Shown here one piece after another: positions 15,755-23,594 of a stretch of 30,940 nt of DNA (its first letter is position 1; each line of letters begins with the position of its first letter). The position numbers and the translations under genes are program-made. Below the pieces are notes generated by a model. It did no database searches. It worked only from the letters and a program-made list of their open reading frames with translations, and was not told the origin of the DNA. Origin of the DNA: Acholeplasmataceae bacterium UBA2284 (GTDB lineage Bacteria > Bacillota_I > Bacilli_A > Acholeplasmatales > Acholeplasmataceae). Where the stretch lies: the NCBI GenBank assembly GCA_002345705.1, contig DDWO01000004.1, positions 21,113 to 52,052 of the forward strand, written 5' to 3'.

Positions 15755-18151
15755 GTGAAAGATATCACGAATGAATCTAAAAACACCAATAGAAGCAATG
15801 AGCAATTTCAAGAAATCATTTTAAGAGTTGCTACTGATTTCATTAATGTCTCAATTGAAAACTTTGAACACACTATTCTTGAAGCCTTTGCAATTGTAGG
15901 CTCTTTTTTAGATTTAGATCGAATCTACGTTTTTGAATATGATAAAAAGAGATATATCATGAGTAATCCATATGAATGGGTTGGTAAAAATGTCACCCCT
16001 AAAAAACAGGAAAGACAGCAAATTAATTTTGAACCTTTTTTTGAAGACCTTGTAAAAAAACATATGCGTGGCAATTCAGTCATTATTGAAGATGTTGAAA
16101 CACTCAATAAAAAATCTGAATTATATAAAATGTTAAACAAAGAAAATGTCAAATCACTCTATACACTTCCATTAATCAATCAAGAGGATTGTATAGGATT
16201 TATAGCATTTGATGACAATCAAAAGACAAGAAGATGGAATGTTATTGAGAATAGATTACTAAGAGTTCTATCAGAAATGATGACAAATTTAATTATGCGT
16301 CAACAAAGAGAGCATGAAATCATCGAAATGAGAATTAAAGCTGATGAAGCATCTCGTGCGAAGGGTCAGTTTTTAGCTAACATGAGTCACGAAATACGCA
16401 CTCCCTTAAGCGGAATATATAACACCTTTTATCTTTTAAGCACGACAGATTTATCTCTCGAGCAAAATGAGTATTTAAATGTAGGTCAGGCATCCATTGA
16501 TTCATTAGCGAGTATTGTTGATGATGTATTAGATATTTCAAGAATTGAAGCAGGAAAAATGGAGGTCTATGAGGATCTTTTCAACATTGAAGAAGAGTTT
16601 ATACGAATTATTAGAACTCAAAAAAGCTTTGCTGATGATAAAGGACTTTCTGTCTCATTTCATTTTGATTACCGAATCAATTTTGATATATTAGGTGATT
16701 ACCGAAAGCTAAGACAGATTCTATTAAATCTTTTGAATAATGCAATTAAGTATACAAACAAGGGTGGCATTGATATCGATGTTTCAATGGTATCTGAGGA
16801 TCCATTGCAAATTGAATTTTCAGTTAAGGACACTGGTATAGGCATTGAAGAGTCACAAATCAAGCATTTGTCAGAAGCGTTTTATCAAGTGGATTCATCT
16901 ATTTCAAGAAAATATCAAGGCACTGGTCTTGGATTATCTATTTCTAATCAATTAATTGACCTACTTCACGGTAAGCTAACGATAGAAAGTGAAGTGAATA
17001 AAGGTAGCACCTTTAAGGTTATTCTTCCATTCACCAAAAATAGATTATATGAATATCCTGCAACTCAAAACATGAAATCATTATATGTCATTGATAATAT
17101 CAACCAATCGTCAATTGAAAACATGCTATCTTCAATGGGTTTAATTACTTACACATTTGAAACTGTAGCAGACAAGAAAATGGATGCAATTATCTTTGAA
17201 ACACCAATTAAGAACAGTGAAATGATTCAAAGATTGAAGGATGAATATGGAAGTGAATCAACAATCACTATATCCTCTGCAACTCCAGAAAATAAGAGAT
17301 TTAAGAAAATTGATTGTTTCTTTGATTTGCCTGTATCTAGGCAAACACTCTATCAAAAAATACTCAATAAGCTCAATTCTGAACGAAAAGCACAAAATAC
17401 AAATGAGTATAAAACGATCCTTTCTGGACATGCACTAGTAGTCGATGATAATCGACTCAATAGAATCGCACTAGAAAGTATTTTAGTGAAGCAAGGCATT
17501 AAATCAACCTCGGTTGACAGTGGTAAAAAAGCAATTGACTTGGTAAAGAAAGAGGACTTCAACATCATTTTAATGGATATTCAAATGCCTGAAATGGATG
17601 GAATTGAAACCACAAGAAGAATACGTGCGCTTGGTAAGAAATATCAAAGCATTCCGATAGTTGCAGTCACTGCAAATGCATTCTTTAATGACTATGATAT
17701 GATGAAAACCACTCAAATTAATGATGTCATCTTTAAGCCTATAAAAATCGAACATTTAAACCAGGTATTAAGAAAATACATCCATACAGGTACAAGCATT
17801 CAAATCCCAGATGAGCTCTTTTCATTTGATGAAAAGGATTTTAGACAACGATTTGAAGGCAGTAGTGATATAGCATTAGAGGTCATTGAATCATTTTCTA
17901 GTGAATATCGCGGTGATCTTCAAAAGCTTAAATCAGCAATCCAACTTAAGGATGGCGAAGAGATTATTAAAGCTGCTCATTATTTTAAAGGTTCTTGTTC
18001 CTATCTTTCAGGCAAAAGAGCAGTTTGGATGCTAAACTATATTATGGATATTGCAAAAAATAGACAGCTAGATTTAATGGAGCTGTGCTATGATATGCTA
18101 GAAAGTGAAGTTATTGAACTGATGAAGGCTATCAACAATTTCAAAATTTGA
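15755..18151 (+). CDS. Cytosolic hybrid histidine kinase: GAF-HisKA-HATPase-pseudoREC-REC-HPt
   Basis: A 798-residue phosphorelay protein with no transmembrane segment. GAF-like sensor (about 20-185), coiled linker, HisKA with phosphoacceptor H212 (ANMSHEIRTPLSG), HATPase_c with N box N328/N329, DTGIGI (359-364) and GTGLGL (389-394), a degenerate receiver-like domain (about 440-545), a full receiver with VVDD and phosphoacceptor D608 (LMDIQMPEMDG) and a FKPI lysine, and a C-terminal HPt domain with H742 (AHYFKGSCS). Start: GTG 15755 with AGAGGAG at 15741-15747; the ATG two bases earlier is followed at once by TGA. No separate response regulator is next to it, so the output partner is unknown. 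A soluble GAF sensor suggests an internal redox, nucleotide or small-molecule cue. It stands alone between terminators. Confidence 0.93.
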   Translation: MKDITNESKNTNRSNEQFQEIILRVATDFINVSIENFEHTILEAFAIVGSFLDLDRIYVFEYDKKRYIMSNPYEWVGKNVTPKKQERQQINFEPFFEDLVKKHMRGNSVIIEDVETLNKKSELYKMLNKENVKSLYTLPLINQEDCIGFIAFDDNQKTRRWNVIENRLLRVLSEMMTNLIMRQQREHEIIEMRIKADEASRAKGQFLANMSHEIRTPLSGIYNTFYLLSTTDLSLEQNEYLNVGQASIDSLASIVDDVLDISRIEAGKMEVYEDLFNIEEEFIRIIRTQKSFADDKGLSVSFHFDYRINFDILGDYRKLRQILLNLLNNAIKYTNKGGIDIDVSMVSEDPLQIEFSVKDTGIGIEESQIKHLSEAFYQVDSSISRKYQGTGLGLSISNQLIDLLHGKLTIESEVNKGSTFKVILPFTKNRLYEYPATQNMKSLYVIDNINQSSIENMLSSMGLITYTFETVADKKMDAIIFETPIKNSEMIQRLKDEYGSESTITISSATPENKRFKKIDCFFDLPVSRQTLYQKILNKLNSERKAQNTNEYKTILSGHALVVDDNRLNRIALESILVKQGIKSTSVDSGKKAIDLVKKEDFNIILMDIQMPEMDGIETTRRIRALGKKYQSIPIVAVTANAFFNDYDMMKTTQINDVIFKPIKIEHLNQVLRKYIHTGTSIQIPDELFSFDEKDFRQRFEGSSDIALEVIESFSSEYRGDLQKLKSAIQLKDGEEIIKAAHYFKGSCSYLSGKRAVWMLNYIMDIAKNRQLDLMELCYDMLESEVIELMKAINNFKI

Positions 18152-18197
18152 TACTCATTATGAAAAGATTCAAAAGCGAATAACTTGATTATAATCA

Positions 18198-18225
18198 AAA
18201 ACAGCACAAGAAAGTGTGCTGTTTT
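18198..18225. terminator. Intrinsic terminator after the hybrid kinase
   Basis: AAAACAGCACA (18198-18208), 6-nt loop, TGTGCTGTTTT (18215-18225). The symmetric flanks would work on either strand. Confidence 0.85.
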
Positions 18226-18269
18226 CAATAAGAATCCTTAAATATGATACAATAGACATAGGTGATTAT

Positions 18270-18698
18270 ATGAAAAATAAAGAAGAACTAAAGAAAAAAT
18301 TAACTCCAATTCAATATCATGTTACACAGGAAAATGGAACGGAAAGAGCGTTTCAAAACGAGTACTGGAATAACCATGAAGATGGCATTTATGTAGATAT
18401 AATCTCTGGTGAACCACTTTTTACAAGTCTTGATAAGTTTGATAGTGGTTGTGGCTGGCCAAGCTTTGCTAAGCCAGTAAAAAAGCTGGAAACCAAAATG
18501 GATAAAAGCCATTTTATGATTCGCACTGAGGTTAGAAGTCCGGAAGCTGACAGTCATTTAGGTCATCTTTTTACCGATGGTCCAGAAGAACTTGGTGGTT
18601 TAAGATATTGCATCAATTCGGCGGCTATACGATTTATAGCAGTAAAAGATCTTGAAAAAGAAGGCTATAAGGAGTTTATTCAACTATTTAAAAAGTAA
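18270..18698 (+). CDS. msrB: Peptide-methionine (R)-S-oxide reductase MsrB
   Basis: A 142-residue cytosolic MsrB that reduces the R-sulfoxide of methionine in proteins. Family motifs are all present: C61-G-W-P-S-F, HFMIRTEVRS, HLGHLFTDGP and RYC114INSAAIRF, with C114 as catalytic cysteine and C61 as likely resolving cysteine. The two CxxC zinc motifs of zinc-type MsrB are absent (the SGEPLF region has no Cys), so it is the zinc-free type. ATG 18270 has AGGTGAT at 18260-18266; the open frame starting at 18216 lies inside the terminator and is not used. First gene of a unit with the HSL hydrolase (15-nt gap) and the CAT-like gene. Confidence 0.96.
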   Translation: MKNKEELKKKLTPIQYHVTQENGTERAFQNEYWNNHEDGIYVDIISGEPLFTSLDKFDSGCGWPSFAKPVKKLETKMDKSHFMIRTEVRSPEADSHLGHLFTDGPEELGGLRYCINSAAIRFIAVKDLEKEGYKEFIQLFKK

Positions 18699-18701
18699 AC
18701 T

Positions 18702-18708
18702 GGGGGGA
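18702..18708 (+). promoter_or_regulatory. Unusual G6 ribosome-binding site of the HSL hydrolase gene
   Basis: GGGGGGA at 18702-18708, six bases before ATG 18714. It is the only run of six G that I see in the window; other genes here use AGGAGG-like sites. It is complementary to the C7 loop of the small RNA candidate at 3721-3727. Confidence 0.6.
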
Positions 18709-18713
18709 TTTTT

Positions 18714-19631
18714 ATGGATAAATATAATATTGATCCGGAATTAAGGGTTTTAAAACCATTGAGGTTCAAGAAATACAATGGTCTGAGACGTTTTTTTGCT
18801 AATTTCGTTTTTATCCTTACTATGTTTTTTACCAAACCTGGTAAAGGTATCATTCGACTTACATATAAGATAAGAGGTTACAATCATCAAAATGTAAAGG
18901 TTTTTGTATTAAGAAAACGAAATGTATCAGGAAAAACACCAGGATTACTATATATTCACGGTGGTGGTTTTCAAATTGTAGGAACAGTTGTACATATCAA
19001 AATGCTAGAGCAAATTGTAGAAGCAACCGGACATTCTGTAGTTTATGTGAATTATCATCTCGCGCCAAAACATCCTTTCCCAGCAGCCTTTTTTGACTGC
19101 TACCACACACTTCTTTGGATGAAAAATCATGCGGGTTACCTTCTTATCGATGAGAATGACATCTCTGTAGGTGGAGATTCAGCAGGTGGTAATCTTGCTG
19201 CAGGTATTGCGCTTTATGCAAGAGATAAAAGTGGACCAAAGATCAATAAGCAGATGCTATTATATCCTGTAATCGATATTAGACAAGAAACCGATTCAAT
19301 TAAGGAATTTCATGATGCACCGATGTGGAATTCAATTTTGAATAAGAGTATGTGGGAAGTCTATATGAAAAATGGTGATTTTGATATGCTTCAATATGCA
19401 TCTCCTTCGCTAGCTAGCCTTGAGAATATGCCAAAGACGTATATTGAAACTGCTCAATTCGATTGCTTAAGAGATGAGGCAATTGATTATGCAAGAAAGC
19501 TTTCAGAAGCTGGAGTAAAAGTCATTGAATATCATACAAGAAAATCGGTTCATGGGTATGATGCAGTATTTTATAGCAATTTTGTCAAAAAAATGATTGA
19601 AAATAGAATTGAGTTTTTAAAGGGTGAATAA
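18714..19631 (+). CDS. Alpha/beta hydrolase fold-3 esterase (HSL family)
   Basis: A 305-residue hormone-sensitive-lipase-family carboxylesterase. The oxyanion-hole HGGG is at 82-85, the nucleophile at G154-D-S156-A-G158, the acid is D250 (QFDCLRDE) and the base is H280 (SVHGYDAV). The YVNYHLAPKHPFPAAFFD segment is typical of the family. A hydrophobic patch near 28-40 is too short and internal to be a signal peptide. These enzymes hydrolyse short-chain acyl esters. Second gene of the msrB unit, with one nucleotide between its stop and the GGGTG-N ribosome-binding region of the CAT-like start. Its own site is an unusual G6 run, a possible point of translational control. Confidence 0.9.
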   Translation: MDKYNIDPELRVLKPLRFKKYNGLRRFFANFVFILTMFFTKPGKGIIRLTYKIRGYNHQNVKVFVLRKRNVSGKTPGLLYIHGGGFQIVGTVVHIKMLEQIVEATGHSVVYVNYHLAPKHPFPAAFFDCYHTLLWMKNHAGYLLIDENDISVGGDSAGGNLAAGIALYARDKSGPKINKQMLLYPVIDIRQETDSIKEFHDAPMWNSILNKSMWEVYMKNGDFDMLQYASPSLASLENMPKTYIETAQFDCLRDEAIDYARKLSEAGVKVIEYHTRKSVHGYDAVFYSNFVKKMIENRIEFLKGE

Positions 19632-19632
19632 T

Positions 19633-20262
19633 ATGAAAAAAATTGATATTGAAAAGTGGGATAGAAAAAATACCTATAACTTCTTTAAGGATATTGATGT
19701 ACCTAGATATTTAATGACATTTGATTTAGATGTGACAAATTTTTATCGATATGTAAAAAAGAACAAGTTTTCATTTTATTTAGCTTTTATCTATATCGTT
19801 GTCAATCAAATGAATGAGATTGAAAACTTTAGATACCGCTTTATTGATGGAGAGCGATATCTTTTTGATCTAACACATCCATCATTTACTGATCGCATTG
19901 AAAATAGCGATAACTTTAAAATAGTTACCGTTTTAATGGAAAATGAGATTGAGAAATTCATGAATAAGGCGAAGTCAACTTCTATAAAACAAGGAAATGT
20001 ATTTATTAATCCTGAAATGGAAATGAGAAATGATTTAGTCTATATAACTACATTTCCATGGGCTAAATATACTCAGGTATCTCATGCACACCAACTTGAT
20101 AAGTTTGATGCGATACCAAAATTAGTTTGGGGTAAATTTGAGGAAGTGAATCAAAGATTCATTATGCCTTTTTCAATTGAAGTCCATCATGCATTTGTAG
20201 ATGGACTACATGTGGGAAAGTTTATCAATCTTTTACAAGAAAAATTAATAAGCTGCGAGTAA
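19633..20262 (+). CDS. Chloramphenicol acetyltransferase-like acyltransferase
   Basis: A 209-residue protein of the CAT fold. The N-terminus (KIDIEKWDRKNTYNFF) and the C-terminal catalytic motif H185-H186-A-F-V-D190-G-L-H-V-G match the CAT family throughout. The position equivalent to Ser148 of classic CATs, in the P-W-x-S-F motif, is here K145 (FPWAKYT), which argues against efficient chloramphenicol acetylation. Many CAT-fold proteins in clostridia and mollicutes have unknown acceptors. ATG 19633 is chosen for AAAGGGTG at 19619-19626; GTG 19624 is in frame but lies inside that site. Third gene of the msrB unit, followed by a terminator shared with the convergent TipAS regulator. Confidence 0.82.
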   Translation: MKKIDIEKWDRKNTYNFFKDIDVPRYLMTFDLDVTNFYRYVKKNKFSFYLAFIYIVVNQMNEIENFRYRFIDGERYLFDLTHPSFTDRIENSDNFKIVTVLMENEIEKFMNKAKSTSIKQGNVFINPEMEMRNDLVYITTFPWAKYTQVSHAHQLDKFDAIPKLVWGKFEEVNQRFIMPFSIEVHHAFVDGLHVGKFINLLQEKLISCE

Positions 20263-20265
20263 ATA

Positions 20266-20288
20266 AAAAAAGGCGAGTCGCCTTTTTT
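20266..20288. terminator. Bidirectional terminator between the CAT-like and MerR genes
   Basis: AAAAAAGGCG (20266-20275), 3-nt loop AGT, CGCCTTTTTT (20279-20288). Confidence 0.9.
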
Positions 20289-21046
20289 TATCTTAAGTGG
20301 TAGAATACTGCATTTCTAAGCAAGACAGCTAAACCCTCTTGATCCCTATCATAGTATTTTTTAAATCGTTCATCCTCAACATACATTTGAACTAAGTTAT
20401 GATGTGCATCTATGGAATAAGTTCCCCATGCTAGCTCTATCCAACGTTTATGTAGCTCAGCAACCTTTTTTGAGTACGCTGATTTTTCATCATTGCCTAG
20501 TGTATATGCTTCCTTTAAACCAATCTCAATGTCATCACTTAGCTTCATAAATTCTAAGTATTCGATTTCTGACATATTTTCGAACTGCTTTCTCGATTCA
20601 TCATATGCATGCTTTCCCCACTTTTGAATCACTTCATCCTTGTAGGTCTCATCATTTTTACTTAGCATTTCCTTTTTGAACCCTTTAAACTTATCTGAAT
20701 CTTTCATTTCAATACCTCCTTCGATTGATTCAATCGTTTGATTTACATTTTCTATTAATGTATGTATTTGTTTTTGTCTAAGAAGTAGCTTGGATAGATG
20801 TGATTTAAGTAGTTTTGATTGATCATTTTGATTCTTACCAAGTATCGATTTTATGTTTTCAAGCTCTACACCAAGTTCTCTAAAGAAAAGAATTTGTTGT
20901 AGAATGTCAATTTCATTCTTTCCATAAATTCGATAGCCTGCGCTATTGACCCTTCTTGGTTTAAGTAAACCTATCTCATCATAGTATCTTAATGTTCTTG
21001 TTGTTAAACCGCACATTTTAGATAACTGATTAATTGAGTATTCCAC
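20288..21046 (-). CDS. MerR-family regulator with TipAS ligand-binding domain
   Basis: A 252-residue transcription regulator. Residues 1-70 are a MerR helix-turn-helix with wing (EYSINQLSKMCGLTTRTLRY, then YDEIGLLKP). A dimerising coiled coil follows (about 75-115), then a TipAS domain (about 130-252) of the Mta/TipA/SkgA type that binds hydrophobic or peptide antibiotics; conserved features include the KWGKHAYDES and ELAWGTYS segments and an FYHLR end. Start: GTG 21046 with AGGAGGTGA at the usual distance; the frame can be extended to ATG 21064, but that lies within the ribosome-binding sequence. The promoter has a 19-bp spacer with a perfect dyad, so autoactivation by the ligand-bound dimer is expected. 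No efflux pump gene is adjacent. Confidence 0.92.
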   Translation of the reverse strand: MEYSINQLSKMCGLTTRTLRYYDEIGLLKPRRVNSAGYRIYGKNEIDILQQILFFRELGVELENIKSILGKNQNDQSKLLKSHLSKLLLRQKQIHTLIENVNQTIESIEGGIEMKDSDKFKGFKKEMLSKNDETYKDEVIQKWGKHAYDESRKQFENMSEIEYLEFMKLSDDIEIGLKEAYTLGNDEKSAYSKKVAELHKRWIELAWGTYSIDAHHNLVQMYVEDERFKKYYDRDQEGLAVLLRNAVFYHLR

Positions 21047-21068
21047 GAATTCACCTCCTATCATCTAC

Positions 21069-21099
21069 AGTATAAACCCTAACGTAACGTTAATGTCAA
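21069..21099 (-). promoter_or_regulatory. MerR-type promoter with 19-bp spacer and palindromic operator
   Basis: On the minus strand: -35 TTGACA (21094-21099), 19-bp spacer (21075-21093), -10 TATACT (21069-21074). A perfect 13-bp dyad TAACGT-A-ACGTTA (21080-21092) fills the spacer. The over-long spacer with an operator inside is the hallmark of MerR-family activation by DNA distortion. Confidence 0.9.
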
Positions 21100-21132
21100 G
21101 CGAAAAAACTTAAAAAAATAATTTCACAAAAA

Positions 21133-21152
21133 TTATATGATTTATCATATAA
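21133..21152. promoter_or_regulatory. Perfect 20-bp palindrome upstream of the dehydrogenase promoter
   Basis: TTATATGAT (21133-21141), TT, ATCATATAA (21144-21152). It sits in the -30 to -48 region of the promoter at 21166-21174 and has no -35 hexamer of its own, so it is a probable operator for an unknown dimeric regulator. Confidence 0.6.
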
Positions 21153-21165
21153 ATAAAAACAAGTG

Positions 21166-21174
21166 TGTTATAAT
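21166..21174 (+). promoter_or_regulatory. Extended -10 promoter of the LeuDH-VOR operon
   Basis: TGTTATAAT (TGnTATAAT), -10 at 21169-21174; predicted transcription start near 21181. Confidence 0.7.
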
Positions 21175-21179
21175 ATTTT

Positions 21180-21194
21180 ATGTAAGCGCTTTTA
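21180..21194 (+). promoter_or_regulatory. Cre-like catabolite control site at the LeuDH start site
   Basis: ATGTAAGCGCTTTTA fits WTGNAANCGNWNNCW with one mismatch (T for C at 21193). The position at about +1 predicts repression by a CcpA-like protein. Confidence 0.55.
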
Positions 21195-21214
21195 AAAATT
21201 GAAGGGAGAAAAAC

Positions 21215-22294
21215 ATGAGCGATTTTAAGCATTTTGAGTACATGGAAAAACACCGGTACGAACAAGTCGTATATTTTTACGACAAAACAACAGGATTAAA
21301 AGGTATCACTTGCATTCACAATACCACATTAGGACCAGCCCTTGGTGGAACTAGACTGTGGAATTATGCAAGCGAAGAAGAGGCAGTGGTTGACTGTTTA
21401 AGACTTGCTAGAGGAATGACCTATAAGGCTGCAGCAGCTGGTCTAAATCTAGGTGGTGGAAAGACAGTTCTGATTGGTGATCCAGAACTTGTTAAGGGTG
21501 AAGGATATTTTAGAGCACTTGGTCGTTATGTTCAAAGCTTAAATGGCAGATACATCACAGCTGAAGACGTTAACACAAGTACAAAGGACATGGACTTTGT
21601 GAGTATGGAAACAGATTATGTAGTAGGTCTTGAAGGTAAATCAGGAAACCCATCTCCAATGACATCACTTGGTGCATACCACGGTATTCGTGCAGCACTA
21701 CAATATAAATTTGGTGACGAAGATATATCAAAATATAAGTTTGCAGTTCAAGGGGCGGGACAGACAGGTTATTACCTAATTAAAAAGCTTGTTGAAATGA
21801 AGGCTAAAAAGATTTATTTCACTGAAATTAATAAAAAGCATATTGAAAGACTTAGAAAAGAACATCCAGATGTAGAATTCCTTGAACCAAAAGATATTTA
21901 TGGTGCAGATGTAGATGTTTTCGTTCCTTGTGCACTTGGTGGTTCATTAAATGATGAAACTATTCCACAAATAAAGGCTAAAATTATTGCTGGTACAGCA
22001 AATAACGTACTTTTAGAAGAAGACATTCATGGAAACATGATTAAAGATAAGGGCATTTTATATGCTCCAGACTTCGTCATTAATGCTGGTGGTTTAATTA
22101 ACGTTTACCATGAGTTAAAAGAATATAATATTGGCCGTGCAACTAGAGATATTGAAAAAATTTACGACCGTTTATTAGAAATCTTCAAGATAGCTGAAAG
22201 AGAAAATATTCACACTCAACTCGCAGCTAAAGTATTCGCGAAGAAGAGAATTGAAACGATTAATAACGTACAAGACAACTACATTAAAAGATAG
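21215..22294 (+). CDS. Leucine (branched-chain amino acid) dehydrogenase
   Basis: A 359-residue NAD-dependent Glu/Leu/Phe/Val dehydrogenase, which deaminates branched-chain amino acids to 2-oxoacids with NADH formation. Conserved sites: K71 (MTYKAAAAG) and K83 (LGGGKTV) for substrate binding and catalysis, D118 (ITAEDVN), and a Rossmann loop G180-A-G182-Q-T-G185. Length (about 360) and LNLGGGKTVLIGDP are typical of leucine rather than glutamate dehydrogenases (about 420-450). GAAGGGAGA sets ATG 21215. First gene of a five-gene operon with the 2-oxoacid:ferredoxin oxidoreductase, so the 2-oxoacids are passed on directly. Control elements ahead of it: a 20-bp palindrome, an extended -10 and a cre-like site. 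Confidence 0.93.
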   Translation: MSDFKHFEYMEKHRYEQVVYFYDKTTGLKGITCIHNTTLGPALGGTRLWNYASEEEAVVDCLRLARGMTYKAAAAGLNLGGGKTVLIGDPELVKGEGYFRALGRYVQSLNGRYITAEDVNTSTKDMDFVSMETDYVVGLEGKSGNPSPMTSLGAYHGIRAALQYKFGDEDISKYKFAVQGAGQTGYYLIKKLVEMKAKKIYFTEINKKHIERLRKEHPDVEFLEPKDIYGADVDVFVPCALGGSLNDETIPQIKAKIIAGTANNVLLEEDIHGNMIKDKGILYAPDFVINAGGLINVYHELKEYNIGRATRDIEKIYDRLLEIFKIAERENIHTQLAAKVFAKKRIETINNVQDNYIKR

Positions 22295-22305
22295 GAAGTG
22301 AATAT

Positions 22306-22527
22306 GTGAAAAAGGGAAAATTAACATTTGCCAATGAGGCTTGCAAGGGATGCGAGTTGTGTGTTGCATTCTGTCCTGTCGAGATTTTACACTTGGACAA
22401 AGAACGTATCAATAATAACGGTTATCATTTGATATCAGTCAGTGATATTGATAAATGTATTGCATGTGCACAATGTGCAATCGTTTGTCCTGATTCAGTA
22501 ATCAAAGTGGAGGTACTTGAACAATGA
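22306..22527 (+). CDS. 2-oxoacid:ferredoxin oxidoreductase delta subunit (4Fe-4S ferredoxin)
   Basis: A 73-residue 2[4Fe-4S] ferredoxin with CKGCELCVAFCP and CIACAQCAIVCP motifs, of the KorD/VorD type that shuttles electrons from the TPP site to free ferredoxin. Start: GTG 22306 with GGAAGTGA upstream; the ATG at 22304 is followed at once by TGA. It overlaps the alpha subunit by ATGA (22524-22527). Located directly behind the leucine dehydrogenase gene. Confidence 0.9.
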   Translation: MKKGKLTFANEACKGCELCVAFCPVEILHLDKERINNNGYHLISVSDIDKCIACAQCAIVCPDSVIKVEVLEQ

Positions 22528-23594
22528 GTAAAGTACTAATGAAGGGAAACGAAGCAATTGCTTTAGCTGCTATTGCTGCTGGATGTGATGCCTATTTCGG
22601 ATACCCTATTACACCACAAAATGAAATACCTGAGTATTTATCCAAGTATTTAGTTGAAAAAGGAAGAGTTTTTGTTCAAGCTGAGTCCGAAATTGCCGCA
22701 ATCAATATGGTGTATGGTGCAGCAGGTGCAGGTAAGAGAGCAATGACTTCATCATCTTCTGTAGGTATTGCACTTAAGCAAGAAGGTATAAGCTATATTG
22801 CTGGTGCTGAACTACCATGTGTGATTGTATCAGTCATGAGAGCGGGCCCTGGACTTGGTGGTATTCAACCATCACAAGCAGACTATTTTCAAGCAACTAG
22901 AGGTGGAGGAAATGGTGACTATAGAGTCATCGTGTTTGCTCCAGAATCCATTCAAGAAACAGTGGATTTGATTAAGGAAGCATTTACAATTGCTGATATT
23001 TATCGTAACCCAGTGATGATTTTAGTTGACGGATTGATTGGTCAAATGATGGAATCTGTAGATTTAGAAAAACCATCTAAAAAACGCAATGTAGAGCCAA
23101 AAAACTATGCTACTACTGGAATGAAATATCATGAAGGAAGAAATGTTATTTCATCGATTGGATTAGATCCAATATACCAGGAAAATCATAACAAAAAGCT
23201 GAAAGCAAAATATAATGAAGTTATTAAACATGAGACAATGTATGAAATGGTCAATATGGATAATCCTGATTATGTTATCGTTGCCTATGGAACAGTAGCA
23301 AGAATCGTCCGTTCAGCATTAGACTCATTAAAAGACATGGGTATAAAGGTTGGTTTAATTAGACCAATTTCAGTATGGCCATATCCTAAGAAAGCATTCG
23401 ATTTCATTCCAAAATCATGTAAAGGAATTCTAGTTGCTGAAATGAGTATGGGTCAAATGCTTGACGATGTACTGATTTCTAATAAAGGTAGATTCCCAGT
23501 AGCATTCTTTGGACGTGCAGGTGGAGTTGTTCCAGAGCCAGAAGAAATCGTTGAAGCAATACTAAACTTCGACAGTAAGGTGGTGGAATCATGA
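22524..23594 (+). CDS. vorB: 2-oxoacid:ferredoxin oxidoreductase alpha subunit (VorB-like)
   Basis: A 356-residue alpha subunit of a four-subunit 2-oxoacid:ferredoxin oxidoreductase, most likely 3-methyl-2-oxobutanoate (2-ketoisovalerate) type given the leucine dehydrogenase partner. It has the pyrimidine-binding domain opening (GNEAIALAAIAAGCDAYFGY with PITPQNEIPEYL), the VQAESEIAAINMVYGAA region and MRAGPGLGGIQPSQADYFQATRGGG. The C-terminal half is the transketolase-C-like domain (IVAYGTVARIVRSA). It overlaps delta at the start and beta at the end (ATGA 23591-23594). The complex makes branched-chain acyl-CoA, CO2 and reduced ferredoxin. A 2-oxoglutarate specificity (Kor) cannot be fully excluded by eye. 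Confidence 0.9.
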   Translation: MSKVLMKGNEAIALAAIAAGCDAYFGYPITPQNEIPEYLSKYLVEKGRVFVQAESEIAAINMVYGAAGAGKRAMTSSSSVGIALKQEGISYIAGAELPCVIVSVMRAGPGLGGIQPSQADYFQATRGGGNGDYRVIVFAPESIQETVDLIKEAFTIADIYRNPVMILVDGLIGQMMESVDLEKPSKKRNVEPKNYATTGMKYHEGRNVISSIGLDPIYQENHNKKLKAKYNEVIKHETMYEMVNMDNPDYVIVAYGTVARIVRSALDSLKDMGIKVGLIRPISVWPYPKKAFDFIPKSCKGILVAEMSMGQMLDDVLISNKGRFPVAFFGRAGGVVPEPEEIVEAILNFDSKVVES

